From the NCBI GenBank assembly GCA_964426875.1, contig CAYRSB010000011.1:1-56158 (forward strand): a DNA stretch of 56,158 bases, read 5' to 3'. The position numbers and the translations under genes are program-made. The notes under the pieces were generated by a model. The model saw only the letters and a list, made by a program, of their open reading frames with translations. It searched no databases and was not told where the DNA came from. The DNA comes from Caldatribacterium sp964426875. Its GTDB lineage: Bacteria; Atribacterota; Atribacteria; Atribacterales; Caldatribacteriaceae. Position 1 is the stretch's first letter. Each line of letters begins with the position of its first letter. Positions 16,137 through 24,257 of the stretch are shown one piece after another.

Positions 16137-17458
16137 TACGAAGAATCACTCTTTCGGTACTTTTGGGAGTAAGCTTTGTATTTGGACCCTTGGTCTTTGC
16201 TCAGCCACTCATGCGGGAACAGCTCGTGTACTCTCTTACCTCCTTTAACGGCTCTACATACAGCAAGAGCTTTGCTCCTCAGAGTGAGGACGCCGTCTAC
16301 TTTATTGCCAATGTCAATAACATCGTTGTTCCCCGCAAAACCATTGTCTACTACTGGCCTATTACTCGCCGGTACATGGCCGGCTTCAGCACCCTCAATG
16401 AGGGTGTTCCGGGAAGGCTTGAAATTCTCCAGGGTGGGAAGGTCGTAGCTACGCTGAGCGAGCGGAAATACGTACTCTATTACCCTGAAGGGTACTGGTC
16501 AGAAAAGGCCGTAATGTACCTTGATGAAGAGGCCGATGCCTATTATGACAAATACAAGAAGGCAGTAGATGAGTTCAATAAAAAACTCAAAGAGTACTAT
16601 GAAGCTATGCAGAGATATCGGGAAAGGCTGAATAAATTCTTCGAGGAAGTTCGCAGGCGAAGAGAAGCGGGGGAAATAGGCCCCCTCGATATTGCGGTTC
16701 CTAAGGAACCCTCGCCCCCCGAATTTGTGGAGTTTTATACCTCTGAGCCGGCATCCGGTTTTGTGCTAAATCTTCCTCCTGGACATTATGAATTGCGAAT
16801 ACGCCTCGACGACGGAACCATTCTTGAGGGCAGCGAGAAAAAGGTTATTGTTTTTACTTCTCGTCGGCGAGGTGGTGTGGGATATGAGATCATTCCTGGG
16901 AACCGGTGGACAAAGAGGGAGAATTGTGACGATCCTTCTTGGATTATTCACGCTGTAGGGAAGAATGAACTCTACTTTAATCCCTTTATACAGGAAGAGT
17001 ATAATGAACTCTATCACAATAAACTCCAGGATCCTCAGAACATTGGGAGAATTGAACGATGGAAGTGGGTTCACGTGGACCCGGTGAAGGATGCAACCGT
17101 TCTTCTCGGTCGTGGAAAAGAAATTCTTAAGGCGGTTACCAAGGCCCCCTACTTTGTCAAGCAGATTCCTGGGCCGGAATTGGGTTATGAGATTGTAGAG
17201 TACGGTGAGGAGCTCAAGAAAAAAGGGTACAAGCCTACCTTCGAGAGCTTCAAGGTTCTTTTAGATCCCAATCTTCCCAAGACCAGCTACACCATTCAAG
17301 CTGTGGCAGGTGAGAATCAAGCCCCTCTTCCGGAAAGTGAACGGACCATTCAGCTCCTTCGCAAGGAGAGCAGTACCTACCTTTATGTTCTTGCGCTTTT
17401 GCCCATTATAGTGGGTATGGTGGTGGTCCTGGGGCGAAGAACAAAGATTGAGGTGTAG
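16133..17458 (+). CDS. Unknown secreted/anchored coiled-coil protein of the ABC-2 operon
   Basis: 441 residues. A signal peptide (MIRRITLSVLLGVSFVFGPL, cleavage near VFAQ) and a C-terminal membrane span (about residues 415-433, YVLALLPIIVGMVVVLG) with a short basic tail leave about 390 residues outside. A beta-rich module is followed by a charged coiled coil (about residues 135-185, from EEADAYYDKYKKAVDEFNKK), then more beta structure. Topology resembles partner proteins of ABC-2 systems that act on the cell surface. No family recognised; its co-translation with the permease is the main clue. Confidence 0.75.
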   Translation: MIRRITLSVLLGVSFVFGPLVFAQPLMREQLVYSLTSFNGSTYSKSFAPQSEDAVYFIANVNNIVVPRKTIVYYWPITRRYMAGFSTLNEGVPGRLEILQGGKVVATLSERKYVLYYPEGYWSEKAVMYLDEEADAYYDKYKKAVDEFNKKLKEYYEAMQRYRERLNKFFEEVRRRREAGEIGPLDIAVPKEPSPPEFVEFYTSEPASGFVLNLPPGHYELRIRLDDGTILEGSEKKVIVFTSRRRGGVGYEIIPGNRWTKRENCDDPSWIIHAVGKNELYFNPFIQEEYNELYHNKLQDPQNIGRIERWKWVHVDPVKDATVLLGRGKEILKAVTKAPYFVKQIPGPELGYEIVEYGEELKKKGYKPTFESFKVLLDPNLPKTSYTIQAVAGENQAPLPESERTIQLLRKESSTYLYVLALLPIIVGMVVVLGRRTKIEV

Positions 17459-17460
17459 GG

Positions 17461-18582
17461 ATGTTTGAGAGGGCGACTTTTCTTTATCGCCTGAATCGTT
17501 TTGTGGTACTCTGTGAGGAGGGTGGGCGCACTTTCCGTGCCCACCTTCCTAATCCTGGAAGGCTTTGGGAGATTCTTCTGCCGGGACGCATTCTCCTTCT
17601 CAGAAAGGGCAACCCCCATGGAATGCCTCGAGTGTGGGGAGCTATAGTGGGTAAAGAGATTGTGTGTCTTGATACCTCTTTTGCCAATTCTGTAGCTTCC
17701 AAGCTTCTTGAAAAGAATCGTATTGAGGGGCTTCAGGGCTTCCGGATAGAACGCCGAGAGGTTCCCTTAGACGGTCACCGAATAGATTTCCTTCTCCGAC
17801 GTGACTCCAAACGCCTTTTCCTTGAAGTAAAGTCCTGTACCCTCTTTTATGAGAATTTGGTCATGTTTCCCGATGCAGTGACCATACGGGGAAAAGAACA
17901 CGTAGAGCTTATGGAGAAGGTAAAAGGTGCTGTTCTTTTTGTGGCTCATTCCTCTTCACCCTCGTTCTTTTTACCGGATTTTCACACCGATTTTGATTTC
18001 TCCTTGGCCCTGTACCGTGCCCGGAAGGAAGTGGAGATCAAAGCCGTGGCAGTGCGATGGAAGGAGGATGGCACATTCTCTTTCGTTCGAGAACTTGCAA
18101 TTCCCTGGTCTCTTTACGAGAGGGAGGGACAAAATAAGGGTACATATCTCCTTGTAGGGTATCTCCCTTGTTCGCGCTTGGTCGAAGTGGGAAGACGAGG
18201 GATGTATCACTTGGAGAGAGGATATTATGTGTACGTCGGCTCAGGCAGGGGTTCGCTTTCTGGAAGGGTGAAAAGACACCTTAGAACTTCCAAAAAGACT
18301 CATTGGCACATTGACTTTCTCTCTCCCCTTCTTGAGAATATCCGGGCCATTTGTATCCGGGGCTCGGGGAGTTTAGAGTGTAACATTGCCCAGGAACTTG
18401 GGGAGTTTTCTCGTCCCGTTGCCGGTTTCGGCTCTTCAGATTGTTTCTGTGGAAGCCATCTTTTCTTTTTTTCATCGAACCCCCTCCACAGTGTTCCCTT
18501 TGTGAATCTTCTCCTTCGTTTCCGCATGGGAAGATTGGCAAAAGTACTCAGAGAAGGAATTTATGGTGCAGGTACTCATTGA
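17461..18582 (+). CDS. sfsA: SfsA-family protein fused to a DUF123 (GIY-YIG-like) domain
   Basis: 373 residues. Residues 1 to about 215 match SfsA (RAHLPNPGRLWEILLPG, then IDFLLRRDSKRLFLEVKSC with the D...ExK nuclease-like core). SfsA is described as a sugar-fermentation-stimulation protein with a nucleic-acid-binding N-terminus. From about residue 228 a DUF123/Uri-type GIY-YIG-like domain follows: GTYLLVGYL, GYYVYVGSGRGSLSGRVKRH and THWHIDFLS, with cysteines in FGSSDCFCGSHLF. Start ATG 17461 lies 3 nt after the ABC-2 operon's last stop, so it is probably co-transcribed. The function of the fusion is unknown but suggests DNA handling. Confidence 0.9.
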   Translation: MFERATFLYRLNRFVVLCEEGGRTFRAHLPNPGRLWEILLPGRILLLRKGNPHGMPRVWGAIVGKEIVCLDTSFANSVASKLLEKNRIEGLQGFRIERREVPLDGHRIDFLLRRDSKRLFLEVKSCTLFYENLVMFPDAVTIRGKEHVELMEKVKGAVLFVAHSSSPSFFLPDFHTDFDFSLALYRARKEVEIKAVAVRWKEDGTFSFVRELAIPWSLYEREGQNKGTYLLVGYLPCSRLVEVGRRGMYHLERGYYVYVGSGRGSLSGRVKRHLRTSKKTHWHIDFLSPLLENIRAICIRGSGSLECNIAQELGEFSRPVAGFGSSDCFCGSHLFFFSSNPLHSVPFVNLLLRFRMGRLAKVLREGIYGAGTH

Positions 18583-18607
18583 CTGTTTTGGCACAGGTCT
18601 TTATAAT
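18579..18607 (+). promoter_or_regulatory. Consensus sigma-70-type promoter of the second importer operon
   Basis: TTGACT (18579-18584), 17 bp, then TATAAT (18602-18607), predicting a start near 18614 and an untranslated leader of about 110 nt. The -35 box overlaps the last codons of sfsA. The leader carries a possible LacI-family half-site, AAACGTT (18651-18657), and a GGGGGG ribosome site before ATG 18727. Confidence 0.85.
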
Positions 18608-18726
18608 TTTGAACAGTAAAAATTCTTCCCTGAGGGGGGTGAAAAGGGAAAAACGTTACACCTGGTTATAAGTTTTTAAGTTTTCCTTTCGAAACAGAGA
18701 AACCTTGAACAGGGGGGATGTATTTC

Positions 18727-20343
18727 ATGGGATGGCGTAAGTTGTTAGTGCTTTGTGTATCCTTGGTGTTTGTCTTGGGATTTGTGTTTGGTGCTTTTGC
18801 CCAGGAAGGGGCTTCAGAACTTGAGATTCAAACGGCCAATGCTGCATTTGAGGCTGCTGACAAAGGCAATCCTGATCCAGCCTGGAAAGGTCAAAAACTC
18901 ACAATCGGTGTTTACTCTGCGGGTCCTCGAGGTGCTATCTCTGGTCCTTTGTACTTCTGGCGTCCGTACTTTGAAAAGCTTACCGGTGCTACCTACGACA
19001 TCGTAGAAATTCCTTTCGGGGAACTTCGAGAAAAAATCTTCACCGACCTTATGACCGGTACTGGGACGTACGACATCATCGTCGGGCCGAGCTGGTTCTA
19101 CGGCGACTACATTTTGAACGATTGGATTGTTCCAAGCCAAGATTTCATGGGCGATCCACGCATGCCCAAGTGGGAACCGGAATCTATCCTTCCACCACTT
19201 CAGGAACTTTACAGCTGGGGTGGCAAGTGGGTTGGCTTCAACAATGACCACGACGGGCAAGTTCTCTACTACCGCCGGGACATTTTGAGTGATCCAAAGT
19301 GGCAGGAAGAATACAAGAAGGAGACAGGAGAGGACATGCCCACTCCTCCTTGGACCTGGGAGGATGTTTACAAGATCTGCAAGTTCTTCCATGGAAAAGA
19401 CTGGAATGGTGACGGGGAGTCAGACTACGGAATCAGTATGCACCTTAAAGTCGGTGGACAGGGCTTCTTCCACTACATGGCACTCTCTGCTCCTTACGTG
19501 GTTGCCCCTGCACCCGGTGATGATCCCAAAAAGGTCACCCGTTACCACAATGTGTACTGGTTTGACCCTGAGACCATGGAGCCCCTGGTGAACACTCCTG
19601 GTTTTGTTGAGGCTCTGAACATGCTTCTGAAGCTTTCAAAGGCCGGTCCAACCGCCATGTGGGGTTGGAGCCTCGGTGAAGCATGGGACGCCTTCCTGCG
19701 GGGTAAGGCCGTGATGTGCTGGTCCTGGGGCGACGTGGGCTCTTTGGCTCAGCTTCCTGACCGTTCTGTCATTAAAGGGAAACTCGGTGTAGCCCCGATT
19801 CCTGGAAGCGATAAGTACTACGATCTTGAAACGCAACAGTGGGTTTACAAGAAGAATTTTGTAGCCAACACCGTAGGTGCTTCTTGGCATGGAGTGATTT
19901 CCAAGTATTGCAAGAACAAAGAGCTTGCTGCCTACTTCCTCTCCTGGCAGGCAACACCGCCCATCAATCACTGGAACGTCGTATGGGGTTGGACAGGCAT
20001 TGACCCTGGAACACTTTATGACCTCTTGCAGCCTACCGGGAAAGCTACGATTGAAGAGTATGTGGCCACTGGCTATGATGCCGAGGACGCACGGCAATTT
20101 GTGAACGCCTATGAAGAGATGTGGTACCGTTACCCGCTGAAGCAGTCGTATCTCCGCCTTCCGGGCACTCCAGAAATGTGGGAGATTTGGGACATTCACC
20201 TCTCCGAAGCGATAACAGGGCAAGTGTCTCCCGAAGAGGCCTTGAACCGAACTGCTGAAGACTGGAGAGCCATCGTCGAACGTTACGGTAAAGACACCCT
20301 CAAAAAGCTCTATCAAGAGGCCATCGGCTACAAGCCTGAGTGA
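18727..20343 (+). CDS. Extracellular solute-binding protein of the ATPase-less importer
   Basis: 538-residue family-1 binding protein, longer than the usual 400-450. The signal peptide is MGWRKLLVLCVSLVFVLGF with cleavage near AFA-QE. Mature features include WKGQKLTIGVYSAGPRG, GTGTYDIIVGPSWFYGDYIL, GGKWVGFNNDHDGQVLYYR and a calcium-loop-like DWNGDGESDYG. Many Trp and Tyr residues fit a large sugar or oligosaccharide ligand. ATG 18727 is chosen over ATG 18718 because GGGGGG lies at proper distance only from 18727. It is followed by a strong hairpin and two permease genes; no ATPase gene is present. Confidence 0.9.
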   Translation: MGWRKLLVLCVSLVFVLGFVFGAFAQEGASELEIQTANAAFEAADKGNPDPAWKGQKLTIGVYSAGPRGAISGPLYFWRPYFEKLTGATYDIVEIPFGELREKIFTDLMTGTGTYDIIVGPSWFYGDYILNDWIVPSQDFMGDPRMPKWEPESILPPLQELYSWGGKWVGFNNDHDGQVLYYRRDILSDPKWQEEYKKETGEDMPTPPWTWEDVYKICKFFHGKDWNGDGESDYGISMHLKVGGQGFFHYMALSAPYVVAPAPGDDPKKVTRYHNVYWFDPETMEPLVNTPGFVEALNMLLKLSKAGPTAMWGWSLGEAWDAFLRGKAVMCWSWGDVGSLAQLPDRSVIKGKLGVAPIPGSDKYYDLETQQWVYKKNFVANTVGASWHGVISKYCKNKELAAYFLSWQATPPINHWNVVWGWTGIDPGTLYDLLQPTGKATIEEYVATGYDAEDARQFVNAYEEMWYRYPLKQSYLRLPGTPEMWEIWDIHLSEAITGQVSPEEALNRTAEDWRAIVERYGKDTLKKLYQEAIGYKPE

Positions 20344-20352
20344 GGGCAAAAC

Positions 20353-20393
20353 AAAAAGAGGAGGAAGGAGAACTTCTCCTTCCTCCTCTTTTT
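20353..20393 (+). terminator. Strong hairpin between binding-protein and permease genes
   Basis: AAAAAGAGGAGGAAGGAGAA (20353-20372) and its exact complement (20374-20393) form a 20-bp inverted repeat flanked by A and T runs. It should act as a partial terminator, making binding protein far more abundant than permeases. It also argues that the permease starts at 20421, after the hairpin, not at the upstream GTG. Confidence 0.85.
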
Positions 20394-20420
20394 GTGCCTG
20401 AGAAAGGAAGGTCTCTCAAG

Positions 20421-21284
20421 ATGAGGCGAGGACGAAAGGAAAAGGGAAATGCCTTTGTCATTCCTGCCATCTTTTGGATACTTCTTTTCACTATCTTTCC
20501 CCTTGTGTACTCATTCCGGGTAAGCTTGTCAAAGGTCTCTTATGGGAAAATCGTAGGGTTTGCTGGGACAGGCAATTACCTTCGCATGTTTTCAGATTAT
20601 CGTTTTTGGTCGGTTCTTCGCTTTACGGTAATCTTTGTGGTTATTAGCGTGTGCGCTACAACTGCCATTGGCCTTGGTCTTGCAGTGGTCTTCAATCGGA
20701 AAGTGAAAGGCATCAGAGCCTTTCGATCGATTCTTACCATGCCTCTTTTTACTGCTCCCGTTGCCTTGGGGTACCTTGGGGTGATGATGTTTTATGAAGA
20801 GAATGGTCCCATCAACGTCCTTTTGAGGTACATCGGGTTGGGAAAGGTTCCCTGGCTTTCAAACCCCCTTTGGGCTACAGTAGCAGTATGTCTTGTGGAC
20901 GTTTGGCAGTGGACTCCTTTTGCCTTCATCATTCTTCTTGCGGGGCTTCAGTCGATTTCTGATGAGATCTACGAGGCAGCCATTATCGACACGTCTTCTG
21001 GGTGGGCTATCTTTCGACATATTACCCTTCCAATTCTTTCTCCCGTTTTGGGGACAGTCGTCATGCTCCGCATGGTTGATGCTTTTAAAGTTTTCGACAT
21101 TCCCTTTAGCCTTACAAGCGGTGGTCCAGGGACGGCGACCCGAACCCTTACCTTCTATATCTACACCCAAGGATTGCGGAACTTCGACCTGGGATATGCA
21201 AGCGCTATGGCATACTTTCTTCTTGCCTTGACGATGATTATCGGTCTTCTCTTCTTCAGGAGATACCGAGAGCTCTACGAGTAG
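20421..21284 (+). CDS. ABC transporter permease (MalF-like) of the second importer
   Basis: 287 residues from ATG 20421, preceded by AAAGGAAGG; the frame is open back to 20340, but that would translate the intercistronic hairpin. Six membrane spans, FPLVYSFRVSLSK after the first, and the EAA loop EIYEAAIIDTSSGWAIFRHI. It forms the channel with the next permease. The nucleotide-binding subunit must come from elsewhere, possibly a shared ATPase such as those encoded at 6.4-8.7 kb. Confidence 0.9.
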   Translation: MRRGRKEKGNAFVIPAIFWILLFTIFPLVYSFRVSLSKVSYGKIVGFAGTGNYLRMFSDYRFWSVLRFTVIFVVISVCATTAIGLGLAVVFNRKVKGIRAFRSILTMPLFTAPVALGYLGVMMFYEENGPINVLLRYIGLGKVPWLSNPLWATVAVCLVDVWQWTPFAFIILLAGLQSISDEIYEAAIIDTSSGWAIFRHITLPILSPVLGTVVMLRMVDAFKVFDIPFSLTSGGPGTATRTLTFYIYTQGLRNFDLGYASAMAYFLLALTMIIGLLFFRRYRELYE

Positions 21285-21296
21285 GGGAGAATAACG

Positions 21297-22151
21297 ATGA
21301 GGCGAAGAAAAAGACAAAAGATGTTGACTGAAATCTTCATATGGATTGTAGTGGTGATCGCCGTAGGGTGGGTCCTTTTTCCCTTCTATTGGACGGCCAT
21401 CACCTCCTTTAAGAAACCGGCTGACGTCTTTCGCTTAAGTAGTGTCCCATGGCTTCAGTTCCGGCCTACCCTTGACAACTGGAGAACTGAGTTTGAGCAA
21501 CGTGGTCCGGAAATTGCTCGAGGCATCACGAATAGCATCACTATTGCGGTATGTGCCTCGCTGGTAGCGGTCACCTTAGGAACTCTTGCTGGATATGGTC
21601 TTGCCCGGTACAAATATGTGAAGTGGCGAAACCAGAGCATGGCCTTTTGGTTTCTCTCGCAACGATTTCTCCCCCCAGCAGCGACGGTTATACCCTTTTT
21701 CCTCCTTATGAAATCCCTTGGTCTTTTGGATTCGAGGGTAGCCTTGATTGTGGTGAATGCTACCTTTGCAATGCCCTTTGCCGTCCTCATCATGAAGGAC
21801 ATGTTCCGGGAACTTCCGGTGGAACTTGAGGAGGCTGCTTTGGTTGATGGGTGTTCCCGATGGGAAGCTTTTTGGAGGATTGCTTTGCCTCTTGCGGCAC
21901 CGGCGCTGGTAGCCACCGTCATTATTTGTTTCTCCTTTGCCTGGAATGAGTTCCTGTTTGCCCTCGTTTTGACCTATAAAAAAGCCTCTCCTATGACGGT
22001 GATCATCGCTGGAACGGAACACACCCAGGGGGTACAATTCTGGTATGTTTCCACAAGGTTACTCCTTGCCATTATTCCTCCCACACTTCTTGCCCTGACG
22101 GTTCAGCGCTACATTGTTCGTGGCCTCACCATGGGAGCAGTAAAAGGATGA
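21297..22151 (+). CDS. ABC transporter permease (MalG-like) of the second importer
   Basis: 284 residues and six membrane spans; the EAA loop reads ELEEAALVDGCSRWEAFWRI. WNEFLFALVLT precedes the last spans and the tail is RGLTMGAVKG. ATG 21297 lies 12 nt after the preceding stop with GGGGAG upstream. It is the last gene of this operon, and a bidirectional hairpin separates it from the converging glycosyltransferase gene. Confidence 0.91.
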   Translation: MRRRKRQKMLTEIFIWIVVVIAVGWVLFPFYWTAITSFKKPADVFRLSSVPWLQFRPTLDNWRTEFEQRGPEIARGITNSITIAVCASLVAVTLGTLAGYGLARYKYVKWRNQSMAFWFLSQRFLPPAATVIPFFLLMKSLGLLDSRVALIVVNATFAMPFAVLIMKDMFRELPVELEEAALVDGCSRWEAFWRIALPLAAPALVATVIICFSFAWNEFLFALVLTYKKASPMTVIIAGTEHTQGVQFWYVSTRLLLAIIPPTLLALTVQRYIVRGLTMGAVKG

Positions 22152-22179
22152 GAAAGGGGGCTAGTCGTGGTCCCCTTTC
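22152..22179. terminator. Bidirectional hairpin between convergent genes
   Basis: GAAAGGGG (22152-22159) and CCCCTTTC (22172-22179) form an 8-bp stem between the permease stop (+) and glycosyltransferase stop (-). The T-run is weak on either side; the convergent position supports a terminator role. Confidence 0.55.
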
Positions 22180-22180
22180 A

Positions 22181-23530
22181 TTAAGGCATTTGAGATTCCT
22201 CGAGCAGTTCCCTTATGGAGACACTGAAGGCGTGTTCTGTTTTCACCCATCGCTTTTGGTTCCAAGAAAGTAAGAGTCCGGAGAGGGCGATGGGTATCCA
22301 GCTCAAACCATAGGCTGTGTAAAGGAAGAGATAAGAAAAATAGCGAAAAGTTAATCGGCCTTCCCGAAGAGAAGGACCGAGAATCACCTGATACGTGCTT
22401 TGGACGAGAGCGAGAGGAATCCAGAGATAGAGGCGAAAGAGAAAGGGTGAGTTACCGTAGAACCCTTGCCTGAAAGCCTCGAGTGTAAGGAGTGCTGTGG
22501 TAAGGACAATACTTAGCGGTGTTACGAGGTAGAGGAAGTAATCGAGGTATGTGAGATGCCCCGTGCACAAGAATTTCCAGAGGAGTTTTCCCCCATAGTG
22601 CCAAAGGACGAAGGAATGTCCTTGCATCCAACGCGTTCGCTGACGGTGACTCGCTCTGTAGTAGAGGGGTTTCTCATCGTACGTGATTGCCCACTCGTTC
22701 CAGTGAACCCTTCCTCCTGAGAGAACAACCTGGGTACTAAATTCAAGGTCCTCGGTGAGGCTTTTGAGATTCCACCCCAAGCGTCTTATGCAGGATGTGC
22801 GGATCACAAGTCCTGTTCCTCCAAGAGTTGCTGACATCCCCCAATTGGTACGGGCCAGCTGCCAGAAACGGTTGGCATACCAATATGCTAAAGCGTACAT
22901 TCTCGTGATCCAAGATTGATTGGGATTTTTGGTCTCAAGGTATCCCTGAATGACTTCGGCTTCAGGGTGAGCTTCAAGGTAGTCGTTCATTTTTGGCAAA
23001 AAAAGAGGATGGGCGAGGTTGTCGGCGTCAAACATGGCAATGGCATCGTATTCGGTGAGAGGAATTTTGGAAAGCGCCCATCGTACATTGTGAGTTTTTC
23101 CAGGATGTTCTGGATCATTGCGTTCGAGAACGAAAGCTCCGTAACACAGGGCAACGTCCTTTGTTCTGTCTTTACAGGCATCGCAGGCAACGTATATGTC
23201 AATGCAGTGTTCTGGGTATTTCTGGTTTTTCAGACTCTCAAGGAGTGAGCCTATAACTCTTTCTTCATTGTGAGCGGGAATGAGGATGGCAAATCTTCGG
23301 AAAGTTTGAGCTTTGGGCAGGGGGCGAGGTCGTTCAAAACCTCGGAGGGCTACGAAGGTTTCGTAAAACCAGAAAATGTAGAGCAGAACGGCAATAATCT
23401 TTAAAGAGTCAAGGGGGCTGTCAAACCACTGCTCGTAGAAAACAAGGGGTAGATGCACGAATTGTACAACCTCCCTGACGTGTGTTCGAAGACTCCGAAA
23501 GAACGTAACACGCCTTGCAGGATAAGTCAA
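22181..23530 (-). CDS. Membrane glycosyltransferase, family 2
   Basis: 449-residue inverting GT2 enzyme transferring a sugar from a nucleotide donor at the inner membrane. One span lies near residues 42-60. The catalytic domain then shows AILIPAHNEERVI, the DAD metal motif in AMFDADNLAHP, SLTEDLEFSTQ (catalytic-base ED) and the acceptor motif RQRTRWMQG. Four or so C-terminal spans begin at YFLYLVTPLSIVLTTALL. The overall layout resembles cellulose/chitin-synthase-like processive enzymes. It overlaps the preceding NodS-like methyltransferase stop by 4 nt, so the two act together, probably on a surface polysaccharide or glycolipid. Confidence 0.9.
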   Translation of the reverse strand: MTYPARRVTFFRSLRTHVREVVQFVHLPLVFYEQWFDSPLDSLKIIAVLLYIFWFYETFVALRGFERPRPLPKAQTFRRFAILIPAHNEERVIGSLLESLKNQKYPEHCIDIYVACDACKDRTKDVALCYGAFVLERNDPEHPGKTHNVRWALSKIPLTEYDAIAMFDADNLAHPLFLPKMNDYLEAHPEAEVIQGYLETKNPNQSWITRMYALAYWYANRFWQLARTNWGMSATLGGTGLVIRTSCIRRLGWNLKSLTEDLEFSTQVVLSGGRVHWNEWAITYDEKPLYYRASHRQRTRWMQGHSFVLWHYGGKLLWKFLCTGHLTYLDYFLYLVTPLSIVLTTALLTLEAFRQGFYGNSPFLFRLYLWIPLALVQSTYQVILGPSLREGRLTFRYFSYLFLYTAYGLSWIPIALSGLLLSWNQKRWVKTEHAFSVSIRELLEESQMP

Positions 23531-24204
23531 GGACTTTGAGGACTTTTTCTGAGAAGAGTGATAATGTAATCTCGTTGAGGGCGTAAGTTGACCTCTTCAA
23601 AAACAGGAGTAAACTTTCCTCGCTCAAGGAAAAGGTCATGAATGAGTTTTCCCGAGGGGTAGAAGTGCACGAGAAGGAGATATCCTCCTTCTCGAAGGTG
23701 ATGGTAGAATTTCTCTTCTAAGTGAAGAAGGACCGTTCTCCCTCCGAGATAGTAAAGTACTTCTGAGGCGAGGATAAGGTCGAAAGTACCGGTAAGGTCT
23801 TCTCGAACGATATCGAGTTTCTCGAGGGTCACTCGATCGCCAAAGCGTTTGAGTCGTTCTCTCGCCCGGGAGAGGGCAGTCTCGGAAATGTCTATTCCAA
23901 AGACTCTTTTTCCGCTTTCGAGAAGAAGACCCGTGAACACTCCCTCACTTGTGCCCACTTCACAGATATAGTGGGCATCCTCGGGGATGGCTTTAAGGGT
24001 CTTGGCATACTTCTCTTGTTCAAAAGGGCTTTGGGTGTAGTTCCAGGGATCTTCCTTTTTGCGATAGAGTTTCTCAAAATGGGCTTCGTTGAAAATCCAG
24101 GGTAGAAAGGGAAGGGCCACCCTCCAGAGAAGGTTGGCAAAATAGGAAAGGAGACGTAGTTTTAGCGTGGTCCACTGTCGTTTAAGTTTTTCTGTCCATC
24201 TCAT
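23527..24204 (-). CDS. SAM-dependent methyltransferase, NodS-like
   Basis: 225 residues. Motif I is ICEVGTSEGVFTGLL, motif II VFGIDISETALSRARERL, then FDLILASEVLYYL. The leading NEAHFEKLYRKKEDPWNY, with its DPWNY element, is typical of NodS-type and related N-methyltransferases acting on amino sugars or lipids. The start is ATG 24204, divergent from the aldo/keto reductase gene 54 bp away. Coupling to a GT2 gene suggests methylation of a glycan or its precursor. Confidence 0.85.
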   Translation of the reverse strand: MRWTEKLKRQWTTLKLRLLSYFANLLWRVALPFLPWIFNEAHFEKLYRKKEDPWNYTQSPFEQEKYAKTLKAIPEDAHYICEVGTSEGVFTGLLLESGKRVFGIDISETALSRARERLKRFGDRVTLEKLDIVREDLTGTFDLILASEVLYYLGGRTVLLHLEEKFYHHLREGGYLLLVHFYPSGKLIHDLFLERGKFTPVFEEVNLRPQRDYIITLLRKSPQSP

Positions 24205-24257
24205 GGCTCTGGGGGTAGGGTATAATATTTCAAACTTTGCTTCAAGGGGGTAAGGGT

